Below, one piece after another: positions 54,096 to 62,693 of a DNA stretch of 62,693 bases. Within the stretch, counting starts at the first letter, position 1. Each line of letters opens with the position of its first letter. The notes under the pieces are model-generated. The model ran no database searches and was not told where the DNA came from. It saw only the letters and a program-made list of their open reading frames with translations. The position numbers were made by a program, and so were the translations under genes. This DNA is from Bacteroidota bacterium (GTDB taxonomy: Bacteria; Bacteroidota; Bacteroidia; Flavobacteriales; BACL11): contig JAOOLD010000010.1 in NCBI GenBank assembly GCA_028408365.1, positions 1 to 62,693 on the forward strand, given 5' to 3'.

Positions 54096-55258
54096 AAGAT
54101 TTAAATTTAGCTAAATTCTTTGAATCTTTGAATACAGATTATTTTTCAGTAAAAGAAAAGTGGCAATCAACACAAATTGGATATTTAATTGAATCATTCA
54201 TTGATCATAAATTTCCAGATTTAAGCTATTGTGAAATAGCAATTTTCAATGTTAATGAATATAATGGAAGTTCTAACAAAGGGCATGAAGATATTTGTAA
54301 AATTAGAAAAAACTTTTATGCTTTACACGTTGAAAATATGCCCAGGATTAAGGATTTGGGAAATTTGAAACTTGAAAATAATAGAAAACAAAATTTTGAT
54401 ACCATTACTGATGTATGTTACACACTATTGAATAATGGAACATTACCAATTTTGATTGGAGGTGGTCATGACATAGTTTATGCAATGTATAAAGCTCAAA
54501 CTAAGTTCAAGAAAAAAATATCATATACATGCATTGATAGTAAATTTGATATTGGTCTCATTGATGATAAACTTTCAAATCAATCACATTTAAGCAAAAT
54601 AATAAAAGCGAAGCCAAATTATCTTCACAATTATACAAACTTGGCATATCAATCCTTCTTTGTTAGTCCGCATGCGGTTAAAATGCTAGAAACAATTAAA
54701 TTTTCTTATTTGCGCTTGGGTGACATTAGAAAAAATATTTCAAGTGCTGAGCCAATTCTCAGAGATTCTAACATGCTATCTTTAGATATATCGTCAATTT
54801 CTAGCGCCTACGCTAAGGCAAACAATTATTGTTCCCCAAACGGACTTAATGGTAATGAAATTTGCAAATTATTATTTTATGCTGGTGTTAGTGATAAATT
54901 AAAATCATTTGGAATCTTTGAATATAACCAAAACTTAGATCAAGATGAACAAACGGCAAAACTTATTTCACAAATTATTTGGTATTTTTTAGAAGGATTT
55001 CAATCAAGAGTCTCAGAAGATATCCCATCTTCAAAAAACTTAATATTTTACAATGTTACCGGAGAAAATGACACAAACAACATGGTTTTTTGCAAAAGTA
55101 AACTTTCAAATAGGTGGTGGATTGTTATGAAAAAAGATCACAGATATAACAAGTTAAAGGTCGATCAATTTTTTGCATGTAGCTACAGTGACTATGAACT
55201 TGCAATGAACGGAGATGTCCCTGATACATGGTTAAGAATTATTAAGTTATTAAGCTAA
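54092..55258 (+). CDS. Arginase/formimidoylglutamase-family protein with degenerate metal site
   Basis: A 388-residue ureohydrolase-fold protein. The first metal histidine is kept (IGGGHDIVY), but the DAHxD motif reads DSKFD (His to Lys), and the SxDxDxxDP motif reads SLDISSISS (second Asp to Ser). Several ligands of the binuclear manganese site are therefore missing, so hydrolase activity is doubtful. A relative annotated as formimidoylglutamase lies between topA and porP/gldK in Flavobacterium, so a structural or regulatory role near the gliding locus is possible (inference). It begins with TTG overlapping the topA TGA. Confidence 0.82.
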   Translation: MKDLNLAKFFESLNTDYFSVKEKWQSTQIGYLIESFIDHKFPDLSYCEIAIFNVNEYNGSSNKGHEDICKIRKNFYALHVENMPRIKDLGNLKLENNRKQNFDTITDVCYTLLNNGTLPILIGGGHDIVYAMYKAQTKFKKKISYTCIDSKFDIGLIDDKLSNQSHLSKIIKAKPNYLHNYTNLAYQSFFVSPHAVKMLETIKFSYLRLGDIRKNISSAEPILRDSNMLSLDISSISSAYAKANNYCSPNGLNGNEICKLLFYAGVSDKLKSFGIFEYNQNLDQDEQTAKLISQIIWYFLEGFQSRVSEDIPSSKNLIFYNVTGENDTNNMVFCKSKLSNRWWIVMKKDHRYNKLKVDQFFACSYSDYELAMNGDVPDTWLRIIKLLS

Positions 55259-55387
55259 ATTCATTTTTTTTTTTAGGCTTTTATTTAAACTTTCTACAAA
55301 CCTATTTTATGCTATGTTTAGTGTAAGATAAATGCCTACTTAACTAAAAATTGTTTATTTTAGCATTCATTATAAGTGAAGGACAGT

Positions 55388-56302
55388 ATGAAAAGGACTT
55401 TAATATTTGTATGTTTTATTGTTTTTGCTAGCCCAAAGGTCGATGCTCAGCAAACACCCCAGTTTAGTCAAAACATGTTTAACAAACTTGCAAACAATCC
55501 TGGCTTTGCTGGAAGTATGGAGGCTATTTGTGCAACAGCGCTACACAGACAACAGTGGATTGGTTTTGGAGATGGAAGACCTGTTACAACCAACCTTAGT
55601 GTTGACGCTGGAATACCTGCAATTTACGGTGGTTTGGGATTAAATATTGTTAATGAAACTATTGGGCAATATGATAACCTTGGACTTCAGTTAAGTTATG
55701 CTTACAGAACCGAGCTTGGTAATGGGCAAGTAGGTACAGGAATATCTTTAGGAATGTATCAAAGTTCTTTAGACGGGTCTTCACTAAATCCTGCCAACTC
55801 TGGTGATCCTGCACTTCCTACTGCTGACGCTCAAGGCTCTGCTTTAGATTTTGGTTTTGGAATATACTACAACAATGAAGACGCATACATTGGTTTATCA
55901 AGTTCAAATATTACCGAACCAACTATTGAGTGGGAAAATGCTACTACGCAAAAGTTGGTCAGACATTATTACCTAATATCTGGCTATTACTATCAAGTTT
56001 CAAACGCAATATCTCTCAACCCATCTATTTTTTTAAAGTCTGATGGCGTAACGTCACAGTTAGATATTAACACAAACTTGATATATGATGATAAAATATG
56101 GGGAGGTTTAAGTTATAGACTTGGTGAAAGTATTATTATTCTTTCTGGAATGAATATTACTGAAGACTTAAAATTTGGAATTTCCTATGATGTTGTTGTT
56201 AACAGCATCAAACAAAATAGTTTAGAGTTTATGCTCGGTTACTGCTTCAAGATTAATTATGATAGACCAGTTTCGAGGTATAAAAATCCTAGATTCTTAT
56301 AA
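55388..56302 (+). CDS. Type IX secretion PorP/SprF-family outer membrane protein
   Basis: A 304-residue predicted beta-barrel with a signal peptide (MKRTLIFVCFIVFASPKVDA). The PorP/SprF start follows: QQTPQFSQNMFNKLANNPGF, then GSMEAICATALHRQQWIGF. Many alternating strands follow, and the C-terminus is Arg/Lys-rich. PorP/SprF proteins cooperate with the GldKLMN motor in secretion or adhesin assembly. The ATG at 55388 is chosen over a GTG at 55376. The 129-nt gap upstream has only a weak -7-like TATTTTAG. Confidence 0.9.
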   Translation: MKRTLIFVCFIVFASPKVDAQQTPQFSQNMFNKLANNPGFAGSMEAICATALHRQQWIGFGDGRPVTTNLSVDAGIPAIYGGLGLNIVNETIGQYDNLGLQLSYAYRTELGNGQVGTGISLGMYQSSLDGSSLNPANSGDPALPTADAQGSALDFGFGIYYNNEDAYIGLSSSNITEPTIEWENATTQKLVRHYYLISGYYYQVSNAISLNPSIFLKSDGVTSQLDINTNLIYDDKIWGGLSYRLGESIIILSGMNITEDLKFGISYDVVVNSIKQNSLEFMLGYCFKINYDRPVSRYKNPRFL

Positions 56303-56317
56303 TTTAAAATTAATGTT

Positions 56318-57622
56318 ATGAAAAAATATATTGGTATTACAATAATCTCGATAATTCTCTTTGGTTGCGGCAGTTCCGGCAATGGAGAGCTTGTTGGAGT
56401 ACAAAAGAGAAGTGTCTGGAATCCAACTACTCCTTATGGAATGGTATATGTTCCTCAAGGTAGCTATGTTATGGGACCATCTGATCAAGATGTGCCATTT
56501 GCTAATGTCACATCAGCAAAAACTGTTTCTGTTGGAGCTTTTTATTTGGATGAAACAGAAATCACAAATAACGAGTATCGACAATTTACTAATTGGGTAA
56601 GAGATTCCATTGCTCACATTGTATTGGGAGAAGCAGGAATTGAGGGACATTTGATTGAAGAAGATGAATTTGGTAATTTTCTTGAGCCAGCCAGAATAAA
56701 CTGGAAGACGAAAATTAGATGGAATGATCCTGAGATAAGAGAAATCTTAGAGGAGGAAATGTACCTGTCTGATCATGAGAGATTTGATGGAAAAAGAGAG
56801 TTCGACACCAGAAAATTTATCTACAAATACCAGACTATTGATTTACAAGAAGCTTCTATTAAAGAGAATAGAGAGGGTGATGCAGTTGGAAAGAGAGATA
56901 GAAGTCAATTTTTGTCTGAAGTAGAAATAAACATATACCCTGACACATTAGTATGGACGCATGATTATGCATACTCTTTTAATGATCCATACTCTAAAAA
57001 TTATTTTCATCACCCCGCTTTTGATGATTACCCAGTTGTTGGTGTAAATTGGAAGCAAGCTAATGCATTTGCTGACTGGAGAACAAAAGTGATGACAGAT
57101 TTTCTTAAAAAATCAGGTGATCCAGTCATAGCTGAGTTTAGACTTCCAACTGAATCAGAATGGGAATATGCTGCTAGAGGTGGCTTAGACTTTTCTCCTT
57201 ACCCTTGGGGTGGCCCATACACAAGAAATGTAAAAGGTTGTTTTTTGGCTAACTTCAAACCATTAAGAGGAAATTACACTGCGGATGGAGGTCTAAAGAC
57301 AATAAAAGTAGGAAGTTACAATCCAAATGGTTATGGCTTATACGATATGTCAGGTAACGTTGCTGAGTGGACATCAAATGCATTTGATGAGTCTGCTTTT
57401 AGCTTTTCGCACGATTTAAATAAGGATTACCATTATGATGCAAAAGAAGATGATCATCAAGTTTTGAAAAGAAAAGTTATAAGAGGTGGATCATGGAAAG
57501 ACATCTCTTATTTTATACAAACTAGCACAAGATCATATGAATATCAAGATACTGCGAAATCTTATATTGGATTTAGATGTGCAGTTGATTTTCTTGGAAG
57601 AGATCAAAAAGACTTTGAATAA
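56318..57622 (+). CDS. gldK: Gliding motility / T9SS lipoprotein GldK
   Basis: A 434-residue outer-membrane lipoprotein (MKKYIGITIISIILFGC, lipobox Cys17) with a formylglycine-generating-enzyme-like (SUMF1) fold. Family landmarks are MVYVPQGSYVMG, DETEITNNEYRQF, LPTESEWEYAARGG, YDMSGNVAEWTS and VIRGGSWKD. GldK and GldN form the periplasmic ring of the type IX secretion core. It is 15 nt after the porP-like gene and before gldL. Confidence 0.95.
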   Translation: MKKYIGITIISIILFGCGSSGNGELVGVQKRSVWNPTTPYGMVYVPQGSYVMGPSDQDVPFANVTSAKTVSVGAFYLDETEITNNEYRQFTNWVRDSIAHIVLGEAGIEGHLIEEDEFGNFLEPARINWKTKIRWNDPEIREILEEEMYLSDHERFDGKREFDTRKFIYKYQTIDLQEASIKENREGDAVGKRDRSQFLSEVEINIYPDTLVWTHDYAYSFNDPYSKNYFHHPAFDDYPVVGVNWKQANAFADWRTKVMTDFLKKSGDPVIAEFRLPTESEWEYAARGGLDFSPYPWGGPYTRNVKGCFLANFKPLRGNYTADGGLKTIKVGSYNPNGYGLYDMSGNVAEWTSNAFDESAFSFSHDLNKDYHYDAKEDDHQVLKRKVIRGGSWKDISYFIQTSTRSYEYQDTAKSYIGFRCAVDFLGRDQKDFE

Positions 57623-57644
57623 TTAACAATTAAAAATTAAAAAT

Positions 57645-58301
57645 ATGAGTATTGCTGCAAGCATTTCAAAAATAACAGAAGCTAAATGGTATAAAGTAAT
57701 GATGCCAAAATTATATGGTTGGGGAGCATCACTTGTAATTATAGGAGCATTGTTCAAGATTCAAAATTGGCCATTCGCTGGTCTATTTCTAACAATTGGT
57801 CTAACTACTGAGGCAGTTATCTTCTTCTTTTCTGCTTTTGAGAAACAATATGAAGATTATGATTGGTCACTTGTTTATCCTGAACTCGCTCACATGCAAG
57901 ACCCCTCTGCTAAAAAACCAGCACAACAATTAGATGAAGCTTTACAAAGAGCCAAAATTGACAATGAGTTAATTGAAAGTTTAAACGAAGGATTAAGATC
58001 TTTTGGTGATGCAACAACAAAATTAAATGAAACAATTGCTGCTGCAGCCTCAATAAACGACTATAATGACCAAATACAAGAGGGAGTTAAAAATATGAAT
58101 GCTTTAAATTCTTTATATGAACTTCAACTGCAGGCTTCTAATCAGCAAATGGAAGCAACTAATCAGTTTTTAAATAACTTACAATCTTCTGTCGAAGATT
58201 CAAAAAGATTTCAAGAACAAGTTAGTAGCTTAGCAGAAAACCTTGAGTCACTAAATAAGGTCTATGCTAAGATGTTAGATGCTATGAACCCCAATAAGTA
58301 A
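57645..58301 (+). CDS. gldL: Gliding motility / T9SS motor protein GldL
   Basis: A 218-residue inner-membrane protein with two helices (about residues 24-39 and 44-64) and a long cytoplasmic helical tail. The second helix has a buried glutamate (Glu56 in LTTEAVIFF), matching the conserved Glu proposed to carry protons in the F. johnsoniae motor. GldL with GldM converts proton-motive force into rotation that drives secretion and gliding. Confidence 0.95.
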   Translation: MSIAASISKITEAKWYKVMMPKLYGWGASLVIIGALFKIQNWPFAGLFLTIGLTTEAVIFFFSAFEKQYEDYDWSLVYPELAHMQDPSAKKPAQQLDEALQRAKIDNELIESLNEGLRSFGDATTKLNETIAAAASINDYNDQIQEGVKNMNALNSLYELQLQASNQQMEATNQFLNNLQSSVEDSKRFQEQVSSLAENLESLNKVYAKMLDAMNPNK

Positions 58302-58310
58302 TTTTCAGAG

Positions 58311-60005
58311 ATGGCAAGCGGAAAATTATCTCCAAGACAGAAAATGATTAACATGATGTATTTAGTGCTTACTGCACTTCTTGCATTAAATGTTTCTAAG
58401 GAAGTTCTAAATTCTTTTTTTGAAGTTAATAAAGGAATTGAGAGAACAACCGAAAGCTTTTCATCAAAAAATGATGAAACATATTCAGATTTTGCTGCAG
58501 CAGTTGAATTAAATCCTGTTAAAGCTGGTCCTTTTAGAGACAAAGCTCTTGAGGTTAAGAAATCAGCTGATGAGATAGTAGAATTTATTAAAGAACTCAA
58601 GCATGATCTTGTTCTCAAAGTTGATAAGAAAGTATATTTAGGTGCTTATTTGGATGCAAATGGAGATAAGATTGATGAGAACTCTACTGAAAAACCTTAC
58701 AACGAATTAACACCTAAACAAAGGAAAGAGGAGATTGCCTATTTGTACAATAAAAAAAATAGACAAGCTCCAGGAGAGCTATTTGTATTTACAGGTAAAG
58801 CGACTGAATTAAAGAACAAAATTAATTCTTTCAAAGAAAATTTACTGTTTATTTCTGATGGAAATGAAGTTTTAGCTTCCAATATCAATTCATCTTTAAA
58901 TACTGATGATAAAATTGGACAAAAAGGAGTTGGAGGTCAGTCTTGGGAACAATATAATTTTGAAGATATGCCAGCTGTTGGTGCACTTACTTTACTTTCA
59001 AAAATGCAATCAGATATTAGAAATGCTGAAGCAGATATAATTAAGTTACTAAGAGAAAATATTGATGCTGGATCTTTAAAGTTCACATCTGCTGAGGCAA
59101 TTCAGATTCCTCAATCTAGCTTCATATTGCGAGGCGATTCTTTTAGAGCAGATATTTTTATTTCTGCAAAAGATACAACACAAGATCCATTAATTTTTGT
59201 AGGTGAATATGATTCAATTGGATTAGGTAACTATCAAATGGTTGGTGATTACGACACTGTAAGAGTTGTAAACGGAAAAGGAATTTTTTCAAAAAAGACT
59301 ATTAGGGAAGGTCTACAGAAATGGGGAGGTCTTATTGCTATGAAGACTGAAACTGGCACAAAGACATACCCATTTAAAGGTAGTTATTTGGTAGCTAATA
59401 GGACAGCAGTTGTGTCACCAGTAAATATGAATATTTTATATCTTGAAGTAGATAATCCTTTGAAAATATCTGTTCCAGGATTTGCAGCATCAGAGATAAC
59501 TGCTGTACTAAACAATGGGAAACTTGTACCTACCAAGAAATCACAAGGTGAATATATAGCTAGGCCTTCTAAAAAAGGAAAAGCAACAGTTTCATTATTT
59601 GCAAATATTGATGGGAAAAGGTCAAAGATGGGAGAGATGGAATTTAGAGTGAAGCCAGTTCCTCCACCAAAGCCTTACGTGCAATTTACAGTTGAGGCTG
59701 GAGGCAGCAAGGTGATTGATAAAATGAAAATGGTTAACGCTGGTGGAGTACTAGCACAGCTAAAGGATTTTGATTTTAAAGGAGTAAGATATTCTGTTAT
59801 ATCATTTAGGATGTCTGGAATTTATAAGGGAGAACAGCAAAAAGCTGAAGCAAAAGGACCAAAATTCTCTTCTAAAATGGAGGGAATTATTAAAAATTCA
59901 AAATCTGGAAATACAATAACAATCTACGATATTAGAGCTAAGAGAACAGATGCAAAAAATATTGAACCTGTTGGATTAGATCCTCTAGTACTTGAAATTA
60001 AATAA
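58311..60005 (+). CDS. gldM: Gliding motility / T9SS motor protein GldM
   Basis: A 564-residue protein with a single N-terminal membrane helix (QKMINMMYLVLTALLALNVS) and a long periplasmic part. SKEVLNSFFEVNKGIERT follows the helix, and later comes a central FILRGDSFRADIFISAKD domain. It spans the periplasm to link the GldL proton channel with the GldK/GldN ring. Short gap (9 nt) from gldL. Confidence 0.95.
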   Translation: MASGKLSPRQKMINMMYLVLTALLALNVSKEVLNSFFEVNKGIERTTESFSSKNDETYSDFAAAVELNPVKAGPFRDKALEVKKSADEIVEFIKELKHDLVLKVDKKVYLGAYLDANGDKIDENSTEKPYNELTPKQRKEEIAYLYNKKNRQAPGELFVFTGKATELKNKINSFKENLLFISDGNEVLASNINSSLNTDDKIGQKGVGGQSWEQYNFEDMPAVGALTLLSKMQSDIRNAEADIIKLLRENIDAGSLKFTSAEAIQIPQSSFILRGDSFRADIFISAKDTTQDPLIFVGEYDSIGLGNYQMVGDYDTVRVVNGKGIFSKKTIREGLQKWGGLIAMKTETGTKTYPFKGSYLVANRTAVVSPVNMNILYLEVDNPLKISVPGFAASEITAVLNNGKLVPTKKSQGEYIARPSKKGKATVSLFANIDGKRSKMGEMEFRVKPVPPPKPYVQFTVEAGGSKVIDKMKMVNAGGVLAQLKDFDFKGVRYSVISFRMSGIYKGEQQKAEAKGPKFSSKMEGIIKNSKSGNTITIYDIRAKRTDAKNIEPVGLDPLVLEIK

Positions 60006-60011
60006 AAAACT

Positions 60012-60908
60012 ATGAAAAAATCTATAATTATAATAATGTCATTCATTTTCTGCTCAACAGCTTATGCTCAAGATGTACTAAGTGTTGACGAAATGAATTC
60101 TATATACAAAAAAGACCATCATGTAAATAAAAATGTTAATAAATATTCTCCCTTAAGACAAGCTGATGTTATGTGGTCAAGAAAAATTTGGAGAGAAATA
60201 GACATGAGAGAAAAAATTAACCATCCATTTTACTACCCTGAAAATGATGGTGTAGCACATACTATCCAAGACAGACAAAGCTTAATTGATGTGATATACT
60301 CTGCTATACAGGAAGGAAGCATAAGAGCTTTTGGAAATGCAGCTATGGATGATGAATTTAGAGAAGAAATGACCTCTGAAGAAATTAAAAAAATTGGAGG
60401 AGCAAAGGAAGAAATTATTGAGGTTATTGATTGGGATGCTGTAGCGGAAGGAGCTGACCCTGATGAAGCTAAAACCACAAAATTAAATAAAGTTCCTTTT
60501 GATCGAAATAGTGTAAAGAAATGGAGGTTAAAAGAAGAATGGTATTTCGATAAGCAAAGGTCTGAGATGGGAGTTAGGATTTTAGGTCTTTGTCCATTAC
60601 AAGAAGCTAAGGACGAAGTTACTGGTAGGTTGACTGGAGCATACACTCCACTTTTTTGGGTATATTTTCCTGAAGCAAGAGAAGTATTAGTCAACAAAGA
60701 GGTCTTTAATATGATGAAAAATGATGCAGAGAGAAGAACTTACGATGATTTGTTTTGGAAAAGAATGTTTTCATCAACAATAACAAAAGAGGCTAGCGTT
60801 ATGGACAGAAAAATTAGTGAATATATGATAGGTCTTGATGCTTTGTTAGAAGCTGATAGAATAAAGGCAGAGATACTTAATATTGAACATGATCTTTGGG
60901 AGTATTAA
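60012..60908 (+). CDS. gldN: Gliding motility / T9SS protein GldN
   Basis: A 298-residue periplasmic protein with a signal peptide (MKKSIIIIMSFIFCSTAYAQ). The GldN stretch ADVMWSRKIWREIDMREKIN, then HPFYYPENDG and WRLKEEWYFDKQRSEMGVRI are conserved. It completes the GldK/GldN ring of the secretion machine. It lies 6 nt after gldM and 22 nt before a Wzz-like gene, suggesting the operon may continue. Confidence 0.95.
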   Translation: MKKSIIIIMSFIFCSTAYAQDVLSVDEMNSIYKKDHHVNKNVNKYSPLRQADVMWSRKIWREIDMREKINHPFYYPENDGVAHTIQDRQSLIDVIYSAIQEGSIRAFGNAAMDDEFREEMTSEEIKKIGGAKEEIIEVIDWDAVAEGADPDEAKTTKLNKVPFDRNSVKKWRLKEEWYFDKQRSEMGVRILGLCPLQEAKDEVTGRLTGAYTPLFWVYFPEAREVLVNKEVFNMMKNDAERRTYDDLFWKRMFSSTITKEASVMDRKISEYMIGLDALLEADRIKAEILNIEHDLWEY

Positions 60909-60930
60909 TCAATTCTAATAACTCTTTATC

Positions 60931-61761
60931 ATGACAGACGATTTACAAGTCAGTAATTCAATCGCTGGCTTTATCAGATTTATCAAGCGTAATAAGAATA
61001 CTCTATTTCTTTTTGTATCGATAGGAGTTTCTTCCACAATTTTGTTTCAAAAATTTAAAAAACCTTATTATACTACTGAGGCTATTTGTAGTTCAGGAAT
61101 TTCTGAGTACGAAAGAATGGAGCAAGTACAGGAAATGAGTCAAAGAACAGCCGTCGATTTAATTAATTTAATTGATATTAATGCTCAAAATAAAGACTTC
61201 AATCAATTATCTGAGCTTTTAGGTGTTGATTTAGATGTAGCTAAGGCGATAAGAGAAATAGAAGCTGAGCAATTATATCAACAAGATATGGATGAAAAAT
61301 ATTATGCTTTAAACAAGTTTTCAATAAAATTAACAACTTATAACAAGGATCTTTTAAAAGAAATTCAAATAGGTCTTGAAAATTATATTAATGAAAATGA
61401 GTTCATAAAAAAATATCATCAAACATATTTAAAATGTAATGAGGACCTGATTAAGGACATAGATTTAGAAATTAGTGATCTAAAAGAAAATAGATCTCAA
61501 GGAATTAAACAAAATTATAATCTTTCTTCTTACAGTATTTTAAGTGGTAAAAATAGAAGTTTGAGTAATGAAATAATAAGTTTATCTCACATGAGAGAGG
61601 AACTAATAACTAAATCTAAAAATCTAAATTCTTTAACTTTTGTTCAACCATTTATTAAAATTAATAAAGCTGAGGACGATATTATTATTTGGTCAATTTT
61701 AGCATTATTCATATCATTTTCATTAGGTTCTATATTTTGCTATTTCAGAGAAATTGAATAA
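60931..61761 (+). CDS. Wzz-like membrane protein (polysaccharide chain-length type)
   Basis: A 276-residue protein with the Wzz/PCP topology: a short cytoplasmic N-terminus, a first helix at about residues 22-41 (KNTLFLFVSIGVSSTILFQK), a large periplasmic coiled-coil domain, and a second helix near residues 252-270 (IIIWSILALFISFSLGSIF). There is no C-terminal kinase. The sequence itself is divergent, so the function is inferred from topology and from the flippase-like gene overlapping its stop. The start lies 22 nt after gldN, so it may be expressed with the motor genes. Confidence 0.6.
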   Translation: MTDDLQVSNSIAGFIRFIKRNKNTLFLFVSIGVSSTILFQKFKKPYYTTEAICSSGISEYERMEQVQEMSQRTAVDLINLIDINAQNKDFNQLSELLGVDLDVAKAIREIEAEQLYQQDMDEKYYALNKFSIKLTTYNKDLLKEIQIGLENYINENEFIKKYHQTYLKCNEDLIKDIDLEISDLKENRSQGIKQNYNLSSYSILSGKNRSLSNEIISLSHMREELITKSKNLNSLTFVQPFIKINKAEDDIIIWSILALFISFSLGSIFCYFREIE

Positions 61762-62693
61762 TTTCTTAAATATTTTTTCAAAAAAAACTTTAATAAAATC
61801 TATTAAAGATTTTTCAAGTTTATTTTTTTCCAACGTTTTGCAAAAAATATTTGGTTTAATTAGGGAGCCAGTATTGGCATTTGTTTTTGGAACCTCTAAT
61901 CTTTTTGCTAATTATTTAATGATTAAAACAGTCTCGGATTTTATATCACAATTTACTGTTGGTAACTCATTGAGAGCTAATTTGCTTCCTAAGTTCACAA
62001 AATTTTATAATGATAATCAACAAGTTTCATTGAAAAATTTAAATTCGTTTGTAAAAAAAATCAATATTTTCATATTCACTCAAATTTTACAATCACTAGT
62101 AATTTTTTACTTCGATTTTGAAAATAAACTTGTATTTTTTCTTGTTTCACTTTTTTTAAGTTTTGTTATATGTTTTAATTTTTACAATACAGTTTTTTTA
62201 ACAATTTTACAAGCTAAAGGAAATTTTTTAAAATATGCCAAAGCATCAGTTTTGAATGCTTTTGTTTCAGTTTGCTTTTTATATCCCTTAACTCTATTTT
62301 TTTCTGTTATTGGTATAGTAATAAGTAGATTTTTAGGCATTATAACTCTTACTTTATCATATGTTTTGCCTATGAGTAAAGAAAATAGAGGTTCTAATAT
62401 AAATGTATCTTATTCTGATTTTAATATTTACTTATTGATATTAAATAATGTAGTGCCATTAACGATAATAACTACTAAGTTTTTTTCAGGTATAGATGGT
62501 TCTAATACAATAACTTACTTTACATACGCAGTCTTTATTTTAAATGCAATTTTTACTGCAGTTATCACAAACCTTAATACTTTAATACTAAAATATAACT
62601 CTATTGTTAAAAATAATATTAGAACTTATTTTTCAATTGTTCTAGTAATATTTTTGGGTATATCATTTTATTCTTTTATTAATTTTTATGGAG
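61754..62693 (+). CDS. MurJ/MviN-type flippase, N-terminal part (truncated by window)
   Basis: An open frame of 313 codons running off the right edge. It starts at a TTG that overlaps the stop of the Wzz-like gene (TTGAATAA). The start of the protein reads NVLQKIFGLIREPVLAFVFG, then SNLFANYLMIKT and RANLLPKFTKFY, which resembles the MviN/MurJ N-terminus (G-x-IRE, FG-S, PxF). At least eight hydrophobic segments follow. It is predicted to flip lipid-linked sugars across the inner membrane. With the Wzz-like neighbour, an exopolysaccharide or O-antigen flippase is more likely than the essential MurJ, but both remain possible. Confidence 0.65.
   Translation, partial: MNNFLNIFSKKTLIKSIKDFSSLFFSNVLQKIFGLIREPVLAFVFGTSNLFANYLMIKTVSDFISQFTVGNSLRANLLPKFTKFYNDNQQVSLKNLNSFVKKINIFIFTQILQSLVIFYFDFENKLVFFLVSLFLSFVICFNFYNTVFLTILQAKGNFLKYAKASVLNAFVSVCFLYPLTLFFSVIGIVISRFLGIITLTLSYVLPMSKENRGSNINVSYSDFNIYLLILNNVVPLTIITTKFFSGIDGSNTITYFTYAVFILNAIFTAVITNLNTLILKYNSIVKNNIRTYFSIVLVIFLGISFYSFINFYG

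Overview
The window is AT-rich (roughly 70% A+T by eye), densely packed bacterial chromosome from a member of the Bacteroidota, most likely Flavobacteriales. The evidence is a nearly complete set of gliding/type IX secretion genes (gldB, gldC, gldD, porP/sprF-like, gldK, gldL, gldM, gldN), TAnnTTTG promoter elements, and the absence of Shine-Dalgarno leaders. Flavobacterial neighbourhoods are also present: serS-TPR-DUF4286, nadE/gldB-gldC, topA-formimidoylglutamase-like-porP-gldKLMN and miaB-EBP-lptE-TPR-secG-groES-groEL. Short intergenic spaces and overlapping convergent gene ends suggest a compact, possibly marine genome. This placement is inferred from gene content; there is no rRNA in the window.

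Layout. 1-1.6 kb: minus-strand mlaE-mlaF-rsmA (rsmA cut by the window edge). 1.6-5.7 kb: a tiny lipoprotein, a 10-TM metal exporter-like protein, manC, fumC and a 47-residue membrane peptide. 5.7-10.5 kb: recX-prfB, an MFS transporter, and an HU / 29-residue basic protein / RNase G operon. 10.5-13.7 kb: mutY-ssb-gldD (gldE is missing from its usual place) and heme A synthase. 13.8-17.9 kb: rplU-rpmA, then serS, a TPR protein and a DUF4286 protein. 17.9-22 kb: a metallo-hydrolase, an M20 amidohydrolase and recQ. 22-27.2 kb: kdsD-tatC-lptB, pssA-purS and lnt. 27.2-30.7 kb: nadE, gldB-gldC, engB and an alpha/beta hydrolase. 30.8-45.7 kb: a complete division and cell wall cluster (mraZ, rsmH, ftsL, ftsI, murE, mraY, murD, ftsW, murG, murC, ftsQ, ftsA, ftsZ) headed by a three-copy MraZ operator and closed by a strong hairpin terminator. 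45.7-51.7 kb: minus-strand miaB to groEL. 51.8-62.7 kb: topA, a degenerate arginase-family protein, the porP-gldKLMN secretion/gliding motor locus, then a Wzz-like protein and a truncated MurJ/MviN-type flippase.

How the parts fit: the window is dominated by envelope biogenesis (peptidoglycan, LPS and lipoprotein pathways, phospholipid traffic and synthesis) and by type IX secretion with gliding motility. No CRISPR array, transposase, phage, tRNA or rRNA was seen. I did not find a clearly new multi-gene system. The features most worth a second look are: start codons 4-5 nt behind TAnnTTTG elements (predicted leaderless mRNAs); convergent gene pairs that overlap without terminators; three small proteins below normal annotation size; gldD without gldE; the arginase-like protein with lost metal ligands in the T9SS locus; and the Wzz/flippase pair directly after gldN.
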